From Prostheceraeus crozeri (lineage: Eukaryota > Platyhelminthes > Polycladida > Euryleptidae): a stretch of DNA of 64,000 nt. Both the position numbers and the translations under genes were made by a program. The stretch is from positions 1 to 64,000 of the forward strand of contig CAJQUW010011032.1 of assembly GCA_907163375.1 (NCBI GenBank), read 5' to 3'. Below the pieces are notes generated by a model. It was not told the DNA's origin. It searched no databases and saw nothing but the letters and a program-made list of their open reading frames with translations. Below, piece by piece: positions 12,796-23,846 of this stretch. Each line of letters opens with the position of its first letter. Within the stretch, counting starts at the first letter, position 1.

Positions 12796-14085
12796 TTAAC
12801 CCTTTAAGGACGGCAACCGGTCAATGACCGCACGCAAACCCGTCAATGACCGTCAGGCAAAATATGTTTTCCTGTAGCCGTCCGATGGAAATTACTCTTA
12901 CCCTATACGGCAATCGGTCATAAACCGTCTCCTTGATATCATAAGACACGTGTTTTGTTTCTGCGCCGGTTGTCACCGTCAGTGTGTGAATAATGAGTCA
13001 TCATAAGTCAGCAGCAGGGAAGTGGAGTCGGAGTCCCGGAGTCCTATCATTTTTGCTGGAGTCGGAGTCCTATCAAATGATAGGACTCCGGGCTCCGGCC
13101 TATAACTAGATACGAAATATAATACAAACAAATTATCTATTCTCGTGCATAACTGTCACTGTCTTGATGTCAACTTTCTCTGTCAAACAAAAGTACAGAG
13201 ACAGTAGTGCATGCAAAGTTTGCAATAGTTGAGGGAATGAACCGTGATAGCGAAAAAATGATAGTCTTTTCACTCGGTGATTTAGTAGTCAAATTAGCAA
13301 GGGCTAACCTTAGGCGAAACACAAGTAATAATGAATTAAATCGCAAATCGAACTATTCAGTAAGTAAAACCAATGTGAAAAATAAGAATAAAACACAAAT
13401 GTAAATGTTGAAAATATTCAAATGGTAGGTAATGAAAAAAAGTAGTGTGTAAATATAAGTAGTGAGAAAAAAAAATTGATGACTTACTCGAGAACTCCTG
13501 CCTGTCTGCTACACTGTGTGTTGGGGAGTGTAGTAATTGCTGAAATTGCTTATATGTATTGACAAAACTTAATCTGCAGGTCTGGTCGCCCAGATGCTTG
13601 CACATGTCAATTGCGTCAGAATGAAATTTAATGCTTTGATTGAGGAGAAGATGAAGTAGAAGATAACGATAAGTTAAAAGAATTTGATCCCTCAAAAGGA
13701 CCCATGTGGCGTTCCCTACAGATTAAAGGAAATAACAACTACAAAAGATTACCTAATTGAAAAAATGAGCAATTGAGGTGATCAGCAGAAACTTGGGTAA
13801 GGATTCGCGTTTCGGCCCCTACTCCTGAACGCTCAAACTCACCCAAGCGGGGACCTGCTATATGAAAGCAGCCTCGAAATTATTGAATCAGTGAAAGCAC
13901 CCACAATTATTAAGAAGATGCTTAGCAGAAAAATATCCGTATTTCAATAAAGTTTCACTATGCTTATGCAGCTGCTTCTCAGCACTTTGCTTGAGATTTA
14001 CGCTGTTATATCCTCTCTTAATGAGAGTAGTAGCTGTATGATTGACTTTTTGGATGAAATCTTTTTCCAATGTGCAGATGCGCCA

Positions 14086-14886
14086 TTATCTTAAAACTTG
14101 TCCAGCAAACACTCTAGCTCCTGTCCTGTAGGGCATACAGTTTTGCGGAAAGGTTAAAAGGGTGACAAGGAAATTAAAATGGTCGACTTTATGAAAAACA
14201 GATGTAATTGTGCCGCAGTCAGTGATATTTATATTAATATCAAGATATTCTACTTGTTTGCTATTACTCCCACTTCCGCTGGCTTCTAGACTAGGTGGGT
14301 AAATCTGTGGTATCAAGGAATCAAACTTTTTATAATTAATAATGCATAAATCGTCGATGTATCTAGAAGTATTAGATAATAATCTAGCTCGACCGTACTT
14401 CTGATTCTTCATTAAATTAGTCATAAAAATAAATTCACAATGTAAAAGAAACAAATCCGCAAGAAGAGGACTGCAATTACCACCCATAGGAATGCCTCTT
14501 GTTGAAAGACTAAATCTTCGAAAGTAACAAAAACTTCGCTTATAATGAACTTAATGGCTTCTTTAAATTTATCCTTAGTGAATACGCTATAACCTTGATA
14601 CCTGACACCAGATAAAAAAACTTTTTTCAAAACCTACACACAAATATTTCCTATTAGAATCGTTGAACATTAAGTCGAGCAGGTCGGAAAGGTGAGTAAT
14701 GACATCTTTATGATCCAGATTGGTGTACAAAGTGGAAAAATCGAAAATTTGTACGTCATATGCTGTAATGTTTTGAATTTTATTGAGGAATTCAGCGGAC
14801 GATACTATGCTCCAATAACAGCTAATACCACTATTACTATTAATTGCGTTACAATACTTCCTAAAATGGTCTCTGATAACAGACAA
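14086..14886 (-). pseudogene. Penelope reverse transcriptase core, broken
   Basis: This is the palm of a Penelope-type reverse transcriptase, an enzyme that copies the element's RNA at the target. It contains FDFSTLYTNL (motif A), GGNCSPLLADLFL (motif B region) and RYIDDL (motif C), with the YIDD form typical of Penelope rather than YADD of LINEs. It is read from three overlapping frames (14886-14587, 14630-14421, 14487-14086), implying at least two frame changes. Confidence 0.85.
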
Positions 14887-14966
14887 ACCTTTATTAATCT
14901 TAATGGAAAGTTAGTAGTACAGTGCCTAGCACCAGCTATAAAGCGAAATTTGAAGGGATTTTTATG

Positions 14967-15710
14967 TTATTTTGGTATCCAATATAATTTTGGGAGTTTT
15001 TCATCATCTTTTCTACAAAGGGTGCTGAATAATTTACTCATAGAATCCTTATGCTTCTTCACTAAATCACTAGGAGACACATCATATGGAATGTAAGTAC
15101 TATTACCAATAGGGGTTAGTGAGTTAAGATCGAATCCAAGTTCTTGTAATAAGACCATAACGTAAAATTTTTTACAGATGAATGCGTAATTACTATTAGC
15201 TTTGTCTACGGTAGTTATTATAAAATGCTGATGATAATACTTCAAATCTCTGCTGAAATTACGAAAAGATTTAAACTTCGCTTGTAAATTATACATTTTT
15301 ATTTTTATGTATTCTATCTTTAGCTAATACTAGTATCCTATTTTTCCAAGCCTGAAAGTCACTGACTGAAAGTTTAAACTTATTGCACATCTTTGTGATG
15401 TGCTTATCTATGGATGCAGTTATGTTATCTATAACGTCGTTGTGACGAACGGGAAGGGACAATGCTTAGAGCCTAATGAAAGTAACTCTTTCAGGACTGG
15501 TTGCTCAATAAAATTCAAATCACCAGTAAATACATGTTTGTGATGCTCATTGATGTGAGAAGGGTGCTGACTACACCTACAGTCTGAATGGACAATATTT
15601 TGTAAGTTGGTTCTATCCAACTTGTTGAGGAATTTGTTATAGTTGCAAATTTTCAATGAGACAGGGTTATTCAGAGAAAAATAGAGAAGACAAGCCTTCC
15701 TAGCCCACAC
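14967..15710 (-). pseudogene. Penelope N-terminal domain and RT start, broken
   Basis: Two blocks, 15710-15429 and 15296-14967, carry the conserved region that precedes the RT fingers in Penelope proteins: CRCSQHPSHINEHHKHVFTG and then TTVDKANSNYAFICKKFYV. They are in different frames with a gap between them, so the copy is decayed. Confidence 0.8.
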
Positions 15711-15821
15711 CTATGCGCCAAAGGTCACATCAGAGACAAAGATGAAATACTAGTTTGTTTGAGAACATTACTTCATCATTATTACATTACCTTATTACAT
15801 ACCCTCACGGTGATCGTGTGT

Positions 15822-16010
15822 GATGGCTCCTCTAAAGCTCATATTAAAATCGAAAGTGTACTTTTACTTTTTGGAAAAGGATGGGGGATTTTACTGCCTG
15901 GTAGAGACTGGAGAAAAACCGTGTGAAGCACACATCAAGAAAATGGGAAGAGTCGAGTCGCATGCATCCAACTGAAAGCGACATTTGATCAATTTTCATC
16001 GAAAATGATT
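15822..16010 (+). pseudogene. BED zinc-finger fragment of the nested hAT
   Basis: A + strand reading MAPLKLILKSKVYFYFLEK, then FYCLV and GEKPCEAH, then KRHLINFH looks like a BED finger of a hAT transposase; an in-frame TGA falls just before KRHL. A donor-like CAG|GTAAGCC follows at about 16047. The catalytic remainder is missing. It supports the hAT assignment of the 13015-16164 insert. Confidence 0.5.
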
Positions 16011-16350
16011 GATAATTGACAATAATTATCACTAGATACAAGTTCAGGTAAGCCTATAATGATCTATGATGTATGGTATAAGTTAATTTTTCAAAAAACT
16101 AGGATATGTATACTTGCCACCCGGAGTCGGAGTCCTATCATTTTGATAGGACTCCGCATTCCTGGTCAGCAGTCGTCATTCGAACTTTAATTAATCACAT
16201 AACAATTCTTCGTATTTTCAATAGCTGCAGCTCATGTGAAGTTCAATTGGAAGATGAGCCGCGACCGACCAGCTAGCGCAGCTAAAATAGCTGCACACGA
16301 CGTCATTATTTACTTCTACGGAAAATAGAAGAAATTCTCGTAACATATGG

Positions 16351-18096
16351 AACAACAGCGTTGACCTTGATGAAAGTGAAAGTGATTATGCAGCAAGTGG
16401 GGACGATAATGAGCTAGCATACGTGTCCGAAGAAGCATCCGACGAATTAGAAAGTGACAGCAACAACAATTCCCACCATGAATCTGAAGAGCCACCAACA
16501 ACTCGTCGGCGAATTTTAAATGATAGACCTCCTACGAAATTGATTCGAATTGAACCTCTGTGACCATCAACGATTCGAACGATACGACAGACTCTTTACC
16601 TCCATTTGATGGTCAAAACTGTGGATTAAGAATTCCGTTCCTGAATCTCCTGAAGACTTCGTTTTGGAAATATTAGATGAACAGTTTTTCCAGTGTCTTG
16701 CTGATTGGACTAATTCACGAGCAGCAAAAGAGAACTTTACTAATAAGACAAAGCATGGTAATAGAAGCCATACCAAACATTGGGAAAACGTAACCGGAGA
16801 TACTATGAAGCAAGTCTTTGGAATGGTTTTAGTGCTGGTGGTTTTAAAAAAGCCCTAACTGAAAGATTATTTTTCGACTGATCCTGTGATTGAAACGCCG
16901 TTCTTTCTTCGAAGTGACACTTTATCCAGAGATCAGTTTCTCAGAATTCTTCGCTTTATTGGATTTGCGGATTATCAGACTTTGCGAAACGATAGATTGG
17001 CGTGCATTGTTCCCGCGATTGATCTTCTAGTTGAAAAATGTCGTCGAGTTTTCCGACCGATGGATAAGAGATCTGTGGATCAATTTTTGTTACTTCACAA
17101 AGGAAGAATCTTCAACAAGCAATACATCAAATCGAAGAGTGCGAGATTAGGAATAAAAGTGTTCAGTTTGAATGATCAAAACGAATTTACTGTTGACGTA
17201 GAAGTGTACCAAGGAAGTAAAGGAAATATCAACTGGGCTTCGACGGTTGATGGTGCTGAACATTAATCAATGTCGGAGAAAATCGTGGTTAAGATGCTTC
17301 ATCGCAATGGTCGTCTTGGGGACAACGGACGTATTGCCGCAGACAATTGGTTCAACTCTGTAAGACTGGCAAAGTTTCTTTATAAAAAGGGAAATTGCAT
17401 TCTTGGTACAGTTCGGTGTGGCCGTGGTGTTCCGAAGCCTTTGCAGAGATTTAGAATGGAGCCACCAAGTATTGAATTTGCCAGAAATGAAAACGTGATC
17501 CTTGCAAAATTTACGGACAAACGTGACGTGTACCTTTTGTCTACTCGGCACCAAGCGACGACGGCAGAGATCAAACGCTCTACAAGAGGTCGATTTGCAA
17601 GTGAATTGATCCACAAACCAACGCAAATAGTGGATTTCAATTTGGAAATGGACGGTACAGATCGCGCCGATGCTATGCAGCATCCCGTTACAATTGCACG
17701 AAAGACATTCGTTTGACATTGTAAACTTGACCTGTTTCTAACTCAAAGGATGGGTGCTTTGAATGGATTTATCATATCGAGGGAGTATTTACCTCACAAA
17801 ATGAAGAACAAAACCTTCGCAAAGTTCTCTCTGGATGTGGCGCGGAGACACACCGCAATTTCAACATCATCGCGTATGTATCGTTCAACGTTGGCTAACC
17901 ACAACTTGGAGAATATTCCTTCGGCTTCTGAACTACGACCAAGACCAACAAAACAGTGTGTTCAATGCAAAAAGGTGAACCCAAACCGGAGTACAAAAGA
18001 CACTCGATAACAGTGTTCAGTCTGCTTTCAACCGAGTGGTTTAAAGCTCCCATTACATTTGGGACAATGTTTCGATTTGTGGCACAAAGCAACTTG
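16351..18096 (+). pseudogene. piggyBac 1 transposase, several breaks
   Basis: A DDE_Tnp_1_7 (piggyBac) transposase read in pieces. It begins with an acidic N-terminus (about 16355-16560, rich in D/E/S), then RSDTLSRDQFLRILRFIG, and a catalytic region with LLHKGRIFNKQYIKSKSARL, ADNWFNSVRLAKFLYKKG and GTDRADAMQHP. The C-terminal Cys-rich finger has CVQCKK, then CSVCF and CFDLWH. In-frame stops and frame changes (for example TAA ending at 17266, a stop at 17716 and one at 18008-18010) show it is inactive. The open stretches 16886-17266, 17270-17716 and 17750-18010 are its parts. It is normal piggyBac length, about 580 codons. Confidence 0.9.
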
Positions 18097-18335
18097 ACTT
18101 TGTCTTTATTATTAATAATCCGGCAGCGGTCATAGCTCGTCATTTTGTGGGACCCCATGCGGCATATTCAAATTATTTTAAGTTGGAATGAACAACGTTA
18201 TTTTACCGAATGAGTTAAAGTGTTAATTACAAATACTATTTTTTGTTGATATCAGATTTTTTTCATTGCTTAAAGGGATATTGGAAGTGCTGGTTTTGAA
18301 GGGTTACTTTGGAACATATTGCCGTCCTTAAAGGG

Positions 18336-18576
18336 TTAGACTAACCACATTAGCGTCAGGTTTCTCTTCTTTGCTCAAATTCTTCCACGCATCGTGCGCG
18401 GCATCTGATAAATGCATAGACAAAATTTGAGCCTCCTTCCCCTGCTTTTCATCTATTTCGATGGCCAGCTCAACTCTGTCAATCCATCGTTCTACATCCT
18501 CATAACCACTAAAATTTGTAATTTTCTTTACAGCTTTCATAACTGCGATTATGCCGTGATAGCTTGTAGAATGCAC
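18336..18576 (-). mobile_element. Gag-like retroelement fragment, right of piggyBac 1
   Basis: A minus-strand open stretch with FSGYEDVERWIDRVELAIE and ILSMHLSDAAHDAWKNL, the pattern of a retrotransposon gag/capsid N-terminal region (Ty3-like families have similar W-x-x-x-V-E-L and A-x-x-x-W blocks). Only a short fossil piece is present; no LTRs, protease or RT of the same element were identified nearby. piggyBac 1 inserted in it, with the other part at 12736-12795. Confidence 0.55.
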
Positions 18577-19129
18577 GAGTACTTAAAATACTTTATTGAA
18601 GAATTGCAGACCGAATATCACAAAGAGATTTCTCCCAAATAATTGTTATGTACAACTCACCAAATAGTCTTAAAAACCTTGCCTAACACCTGGATGTGTG
18701 ATACGGACACTGCAGAAAACTGCTGGTCAAAACTTACCAATACCTTAACAACCGTAGCTCTAACGTACAGCACATAAACTGAAACTGCTTTTGCCTAGCT
18801 ACCGATGCAAAACATGAATTGAATATCTTTACGATAGCGATCTTCATAACAGTAACAGATAACATAGATCAACAGAGTTCAATTAAGATATCAGAGATGA
18901 GTATTAGCATTTTCTACAAATGTTCAGAGACATCTAACTGCACAACATAATTGCCTGCAGATCTTACCATTAAACTGTCATTCGCATTTCTATGCTGACT
19001 TGAAGAGCAGCGATAAAGCGAATTACAATTTCTAATAACATCAAAAAGTTCTGCTAAAAAAGTCAGTACCGTACATCAAAACACCACTATAAAGCAGTTA
19101 ATTAAATGAACCATTATCTTACAAGAAGT
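18577..19129. other. Intronic stretch, nothing assignable
   Basis: AT-rich sequence between the gag-like fragment and the LINE. No domain, repeat or terminal motif was recognised on either strand. Confidence 0.4.
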
Positions 19130-19557
19130 CTTTGTTGAAGATTGAAATCACAGCACCGTCACACCTTTCAAGGTCGACAAAATCAAAATGCAGCACCTTC
19201 ATGGCCAGATATTTCTCTTGCAATTGGTGCGCAATGAAAATTGCATCAGTTGTGCCCTGGGCATAAAGTCAATTGTATCTCGTCGATCCTTGCTTGCGCT
19301 CTAATCCGCCTCTCAAATGCTCTTTCAAAAACTTTCAGATTGTGATCCATGATTTTGAGTCCTCAACAGCTTCTACAGTTGAGTGAATCTCATTTACTCT
19401 TGTAAATAAGAACGAGGGTGCTCAGTTTCCGATCATCAAGGATGTGGTTTTCAATCAGAATTTCATTGAAAAGCACGGTCATTGATTCTGCTCCTGTTGA
19501 TTCTGGAGCTTTCAGCATTTCTCCAGTTATTCCTGATGGACTAGGTGGCTTATTTAA
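19130..19557 (-). pseudogene. LINE reverse transcriptase fragment (downstream half)
   Basis: Read on the minus strand, a non-LTR reverse transcriptase is visible: PPSPSGITGEMLKAPEST, STLVLIYKSK, then GLKIMDHNLKVFERAFERRI and ARIDEIQL, ending near the motif-A region (ILIFVDLER-like). Stops and small frame changes are present. It is cut at TTAA 19554-19557, where piggyBac 2 inserted, and the upstream half resumes at 25303. The clade is not certain; the text resembles RTE/CR1-type LINEs. Confidence 0.75.
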
Positions 19558-20727
19558 CCTTAAACCGCCGAGAGTACTTTATATAGGACAAACTGGAATG
19601 AGGTGATAATACAGAATAACCGTTATGCTATACTTCTTTTTTTAAGTGTTTACAGTTATCCTACATATTATGAACTATGATATTCTATCAATAGTCACCC
19701 ATTTGAATTAGCACATGTCGTGCTATGGCCCTATTTTATTGAAAGAGACTTCAATTTTGTTTTAGGCGAGTTAGTAAGAATATGAACACATGTGTAGAAA
19801 CATGTTGCAGATTTGAGTGGAAAAAACCATGTGTTTGCTAGTTCATGTTCAACTCATACACGATGGTGGTTAGATATTTATGTTTGAAATATTGCGAGAA
19901 TCGCTTTTGAGAGTTTGTCCTATATATAGGACGTTCGTCACACTCGTGTGAAATGCAGCTTGGGTTGAAAATTTTCGAAAGTTAAGCCATGCAGAGATTT
20001 CTATGTTTTTGAATGCTCCAATCAACGGATGCACACATATTGAATGTTCTCTTGCTGTCTCTGCTTGCTACAACAGTGCTTCAGAGGTGAATAGCGAACG
20101 TATTTCGTCGCTTGATTTCACATCATTCGCGTGACAACTGCTGATACGAAGCAAAGAGCATCAAAAATGTAAGTACGTATATTTAATTCATTTATCTTTC
20201 GAGCAAGAACTTATTTACTTGTGATATTTTAAGATATAGGCTTGCACGCTAATACGAGTATACCTGCTGTAGTAAGGCCAACATGTACAGTGACATGTAA
20301 TTGACCAGATGTATTATTAGGAAGATACCTTCGATCTCTCATGGTATTTGGTAACTATAGCTACTGTAGAATATATAAGTTTGACGACAGATGAAATGCT
20401 TGTGGCCCAAGAACGACGCCCGATTTAGTGTGCCAACATAGTTTTTTTTGGCTATTTTTGGCAATCTCCATGGTGTATAGTTCATATTAGGCCTACCTCA
20501 TTGTGTCCATTCCTTCACAATAAAGACAGAAACTATGTGCAAGCTTAATCTTCAAATGAACTTAATGATTTTCAAATATAGTTCACAGGATATAATATTT
20601 TGAAATATCACTATACAATTTGTTTATGAATTCTCCGATACACAATGTAAGTGTTAATCCAATGTAGGCCTACATGTTAGTATACAATATACATGTAGCT
20701 TTCTTTAATTCACTTTATATTTTCAGT

Positions 20728-22443
20728 ATGTGCTGCATCAACGAGGAAGTGTTGGTGTATTGGGTTGATGAGAACAAAGTGAGGTATTTGCACGATGGAG
20801 TCATGCACTCGGTTTTCAAAAGAAGTTGCCGTGCAATTTTTCCTGATTATCTTGGTTGGGATTTGAATTTGAAAAACATGCACGCAGACGAAAAAAGAGA
20901 GTACACATAGAACAACCTGATGATAAATCAACAAATCATTTTCTGATGCAAATTCATCCCAGGCTTGGCGTTGGAGGCGTAGGTCTGAGGAATTTCCGGA
21001 TTTCACATTCATCCCTCAAAGGGAGAAATCACGGCATATGAGAGACCCATTGGAGTACTTCTGTGATTATTATAATGACGAGTTTCTAGTAAAAAATGCT
21101 TTCAATCAAATTTCTATTCAAGACAACTGTATCCAAACAGCAGATTCTGTCTCATTGTCAAAATTTGCAAACATTTATGGGCACTGCTATTTGGACGGGG
21201 CTATACAAACTGGGTAATGTACGAGGATACTGGTCAGATCTCACACGGTTGAACCACATAGCTGATTTTATTTCTCGAGATGAGTGGGAATCAATGAAAA
21301 GAAACCTACACTTTGTTGATAACAGCTCGTGTGAACCAGCTAATCTCGGGGAAACCTTCAAATTTCAGGCTCTTTTGGATAACTTCAATAGAGTTGCGAA
21401 GTCCATAATTCATCTCAGTTGATGAGCAAGTAATGCCATGCAAAGGTCGAAGGAGTGGAGGTCTGCGACAGTACAACCCTAGAAAGCCAAAGAAATGGGG
21501 TCCGAAGTTCTACATGTGCTGTGGTAGTGGTGGTCTTATTCACGGGATTGAACTATATGGAGAACGAAATCTCAATGCTGACCATGACAAGGAAGTCGGT
21601 AAATCGGGTACTGTTGTACTGAGACTGGTTCAGCATCTGCAAAACAACTGTAATTACAAAGTTCTGTTTGACAACTGGTTTAACTCGGCGAAATAGCAGG
21701 TAGCTTTGGCCAAGAATGGAATTCAGGTATTGGGTAGCTTGAGAACGGCCGGAGCACCAGGACTGAAACTTGACATGGATTCTGAATTGAAAAGCGCGGG
21801 AGGGCTTCTATGATGGAGAATCAATGCTACAAAGACTTATCAGCAGCGAAATGGCTCGACAATAGAGGCGTGGTGGTTTTGAGTACATATTTGGGCAAGG
21901 GCGAAACTAGTCTTGTTCAGTGCTATGATCAAAGTCAAAAAATGATTGAGATCAAATGTCCTGCTTCTATTGTAGGATGCAATCGCAAGATGGGTTTCGT
22001 TGAAGAAGTCAACAAATCCGTTGCACTATACTGTATTACAACCCATTTCAACACAAGATTTTATGTTCGATTCTACCTTCACATGTTGGACCTGTCTCTT
22101 GTGAATAGCTGGCTTCTATAGAAACGGGATTACAATGACTGTGGCATTACAGACCAGATGAGGTTGTTTGAATTCAAAGCTCAGGTTGCAACCAGTCTTT
22201 GTCTAAGACCCAAAGAAGCAAGAAATCGCGGAAGACCGTCATTGCAGGATTGCTTGTTCATCAAGAAAAAGAAGTGTGGCGGACCGAAGACGATACTGAC
22301 TCCAAGCATCAGAAATGATCAAAGTGCACATTGGCCAGTCATGATGAATCAAGGGCGCTGCAAATATCAGACCTGCAAGTCCAAACCATCCACGGGATGT
22401 GAAAAGTGTCGTGTTCATTTGTACATCACAAAACAACTGTTTT
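20728..22443 (+). pseudogene. piggyBac 2 transposase, several breaks
   Basis: This is a piggyBac-derived PGBD3-like transposase. A short first block (20728-20907) is followed by PDFTFIPQREKSRHMRD and LEYFCDYYNDEFL near 21000-21090. Next come SDLTRLNHIADFISRDEWE, then VDEQVMPCKGR and LRQYNPRKPKKWGPKFYMC with the catalytic Asp region, then LFDNWFNSAK. The C-terminal part has GIVGCN-type text (ASIVGCNRKMGFV) and a basic, Cys-containing tail (CKYQTCKSKPSTGCEKC). Stops at about 21421, 21694 and 22119 and at least two frame changes break it. Confidence 0.88.
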
Positions 22444-22938
22444 AAAGCTCTTCATGATGCCTTGTGAATGCATGCAATTAATGCCGGTCGCAAAATACAC
22501 TCAATAGTGATGAAATCTTTGATTTTATCCTAAAAGCCTATTGTCCTGTATATATGACAAACTTAATTATGTATTGCTTTTTAACATTTCTTCCTATTTC
22601 TTTGGCTAATTTAGTTCGATTAAGGCCCGTATGCAGGAAAGTCGGTTTACTAACCGTCAGTTAAGTCCTTAACCGTTGGTTTGTAAACCGAGAGTTATTT
22701 TTTGGTATTCATATCAACGCATTTAACTTTCAGTTAGCTAGCCAGAGTTATGTCGTATTCATCACAACTTTGCTGTTAAGTTGGAATTCCTTCAAGAAGT
22801 AGGTCAAAGTTGCGTTTGTCATAGATCGATGCCAGTTCGTGTGCGAATTATCTTCACATGCGAGCTAATCCATTGTTACGAGCTATAAATAGCGTTACCC
22901 ATTGGTCTGACAAAGCTGTATGATAGCAAACATTTACA

Positions 22939-23736
22939 ATGACGAAACGTAGAGCAGACAACTTCACCCTCTTTGAACAGAACGCGCTGCTTACTTGTGT
23001 CCGGAATCAGCTTAGTATAATCGAATGCAAGAAAACTGACGGGACCAGCTCCAAGGACAAGAATAAGGCTTGGACTCGCGTATGGTAAGAATTTAACGAA
23101 ATGAAACATGTTTCTCCGCGAGATGAAACCCAGCTGCGGAATCTCTGGGATCGGTTGAAGAAGGCGGCTAAGAAGGAAGCTGGAGATGATGCACGTGAGC
23201 GCAGGAAAACTGGAGGTGGAGAGTTCATCACAAGAATATGTGATATCTCTTTGAAAGTTAGAGATATGATCCCAGACCAGATCAATCCTCCGGCAACACT
23301 TCAGAACAAGTGCGATTCGGATGCGCCTTCTTTGAAACCAGTCTCATCACAGCCACTTTTATCTACATGTAATCAGCCTTCAGAACATCCTCAGACATCA
23401 ACTGAGGTACACGTACGTCCACAAATGTCTGATCATGAAGAAGGAATCTTGGAGGACAGGTGCGGAATTTCAAGAGATATTCAGCAAAGACAACCAGCGT
23501 TGAAGCGACCAGCCATGAATCAAAGCGAATACTTTACCACCATAATAAATATCATGAAACAAGAGAGTGAGGAGAAAATGTCAATGCGAAGAGAAGAGCA
23601 CCGAGTAAAAATGGAAACGCTGAACATCGCGAAGGAAATCAAAATAAGAAAATTAAAGAAATTGAAAGAAGATGATATCACTCTGACTGATATTTCCTAT
23701 TGTAATATAAATTCATTAGTTAATGATATTGAATGA
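22939..23736 (+). pseudogene. Harbinger Myb/SANT-like DNA-binding protein, one stop
   Basis: Harbinger elements encode a second protein with a Myb-like trihelix that helps import and target the transposase. The ATG at 22939 opens MTKRRADNFTLFEQNALL, then the core WTRVW, EFNEMKHVSPRDETQLRNLW and RLKKAAKKEAGDD, a classic Myb/SANT_5 layout. A Gln/Ser-rich linker follows, then a C-terminal charged coiled-coil (MRREEHRVKMETLNIAKE). One in-frame TAA at 23086-23088 interrupts an otherwise continuous 265-codon frame; a single C-to-T change from CAA would explain it. It faces the transposase gene across a ~110-bp gap. Confidence 0.88.
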
Positions 23737-23846
23737 AGAAATGTTTTGGAAAACTACTTGTTCTTATTCCATAGATATATATTCATATAGTATTTTTTAA
23801 TCATGAATCACAAAATTAAAGTATCGTCAAAATTTAGCAATGAAGC

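Larger units (their letters stand above)
13700..15720 (-). mobile_element. Second Penelope-like element (N-domain and RT)
   Basis: In order on the minus strand: the Penelope N-terminal signature (HKHVFTGDLNFI, LLSLGSKHCP) at 15710-15429; the FIITTVDKANSNYAFICK block at 15296-14967; the early RT block (FDFSTLYTNLDH) at 14886-14587; and the RT catalytic block with MGGNCSPLLADLFL and RYIDDLCI at 14487-14086. The downstream linker follows to 13888. No GIY-YIG domain was seen in the remaining ~870 bp before the hAT end. A GCCGAAAC box at 13809-13816 (minus strand), resembling a hammerhead core box, lies 3' of the RT. It differs from the element at 11.6-12.7 kb because both contain the RT tail. Several stops and frame changes split the reading frame. 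Confidence 0.85.
13015..16164. mobile_element. hAT element nested inside piggyBac 1
   Basis: Its ends are CAGGGAAGTGGAGTC at 13015 and the complement of CAGGAATGCGGAGTC ending at 16164. They are flanked by the identical octamer GTCAGCAG (13007-13014 and 16165-16172). Both ends carry a subterminal GGAGTCGGAGTCCTATCA palindrome-like motif. A BED-finger fragment lies at 15822-16010. No hAT catalytic core is visible, and a Penelope element fills 13.7-15.7 kb. Confidence 0.85.
12800..18335 (+). mobile_element. piggyBac element 1 (with nested hAT and Penelope)
   Basis: The two ends are perfect inverted copies of CCCTTTAAGGACGGCAA (12800-12816 and 18319-18335). The left flank is TTAA at 12796-12799, the piggyBac target. 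The right flank reads TTAG, where the sequence context suggests loss of one A from TTAAG. The transposase lies at 16351-18096 on the + strand. A separate hAT element with its own 8-bp duplication is inserted at 13015-16164. Subtracting it leaves about 2.4 kb, the normal piggyBac size. Confidence 0.92.

Noticed and set aside
11640-15720. One continuous Penelope element from the RT to the GIY-YIG domain
   Set aside because: Both regions contain the RT tail, and the piggyBac 1 boundary and hAT boundary lie between them, so they are two separate copies.
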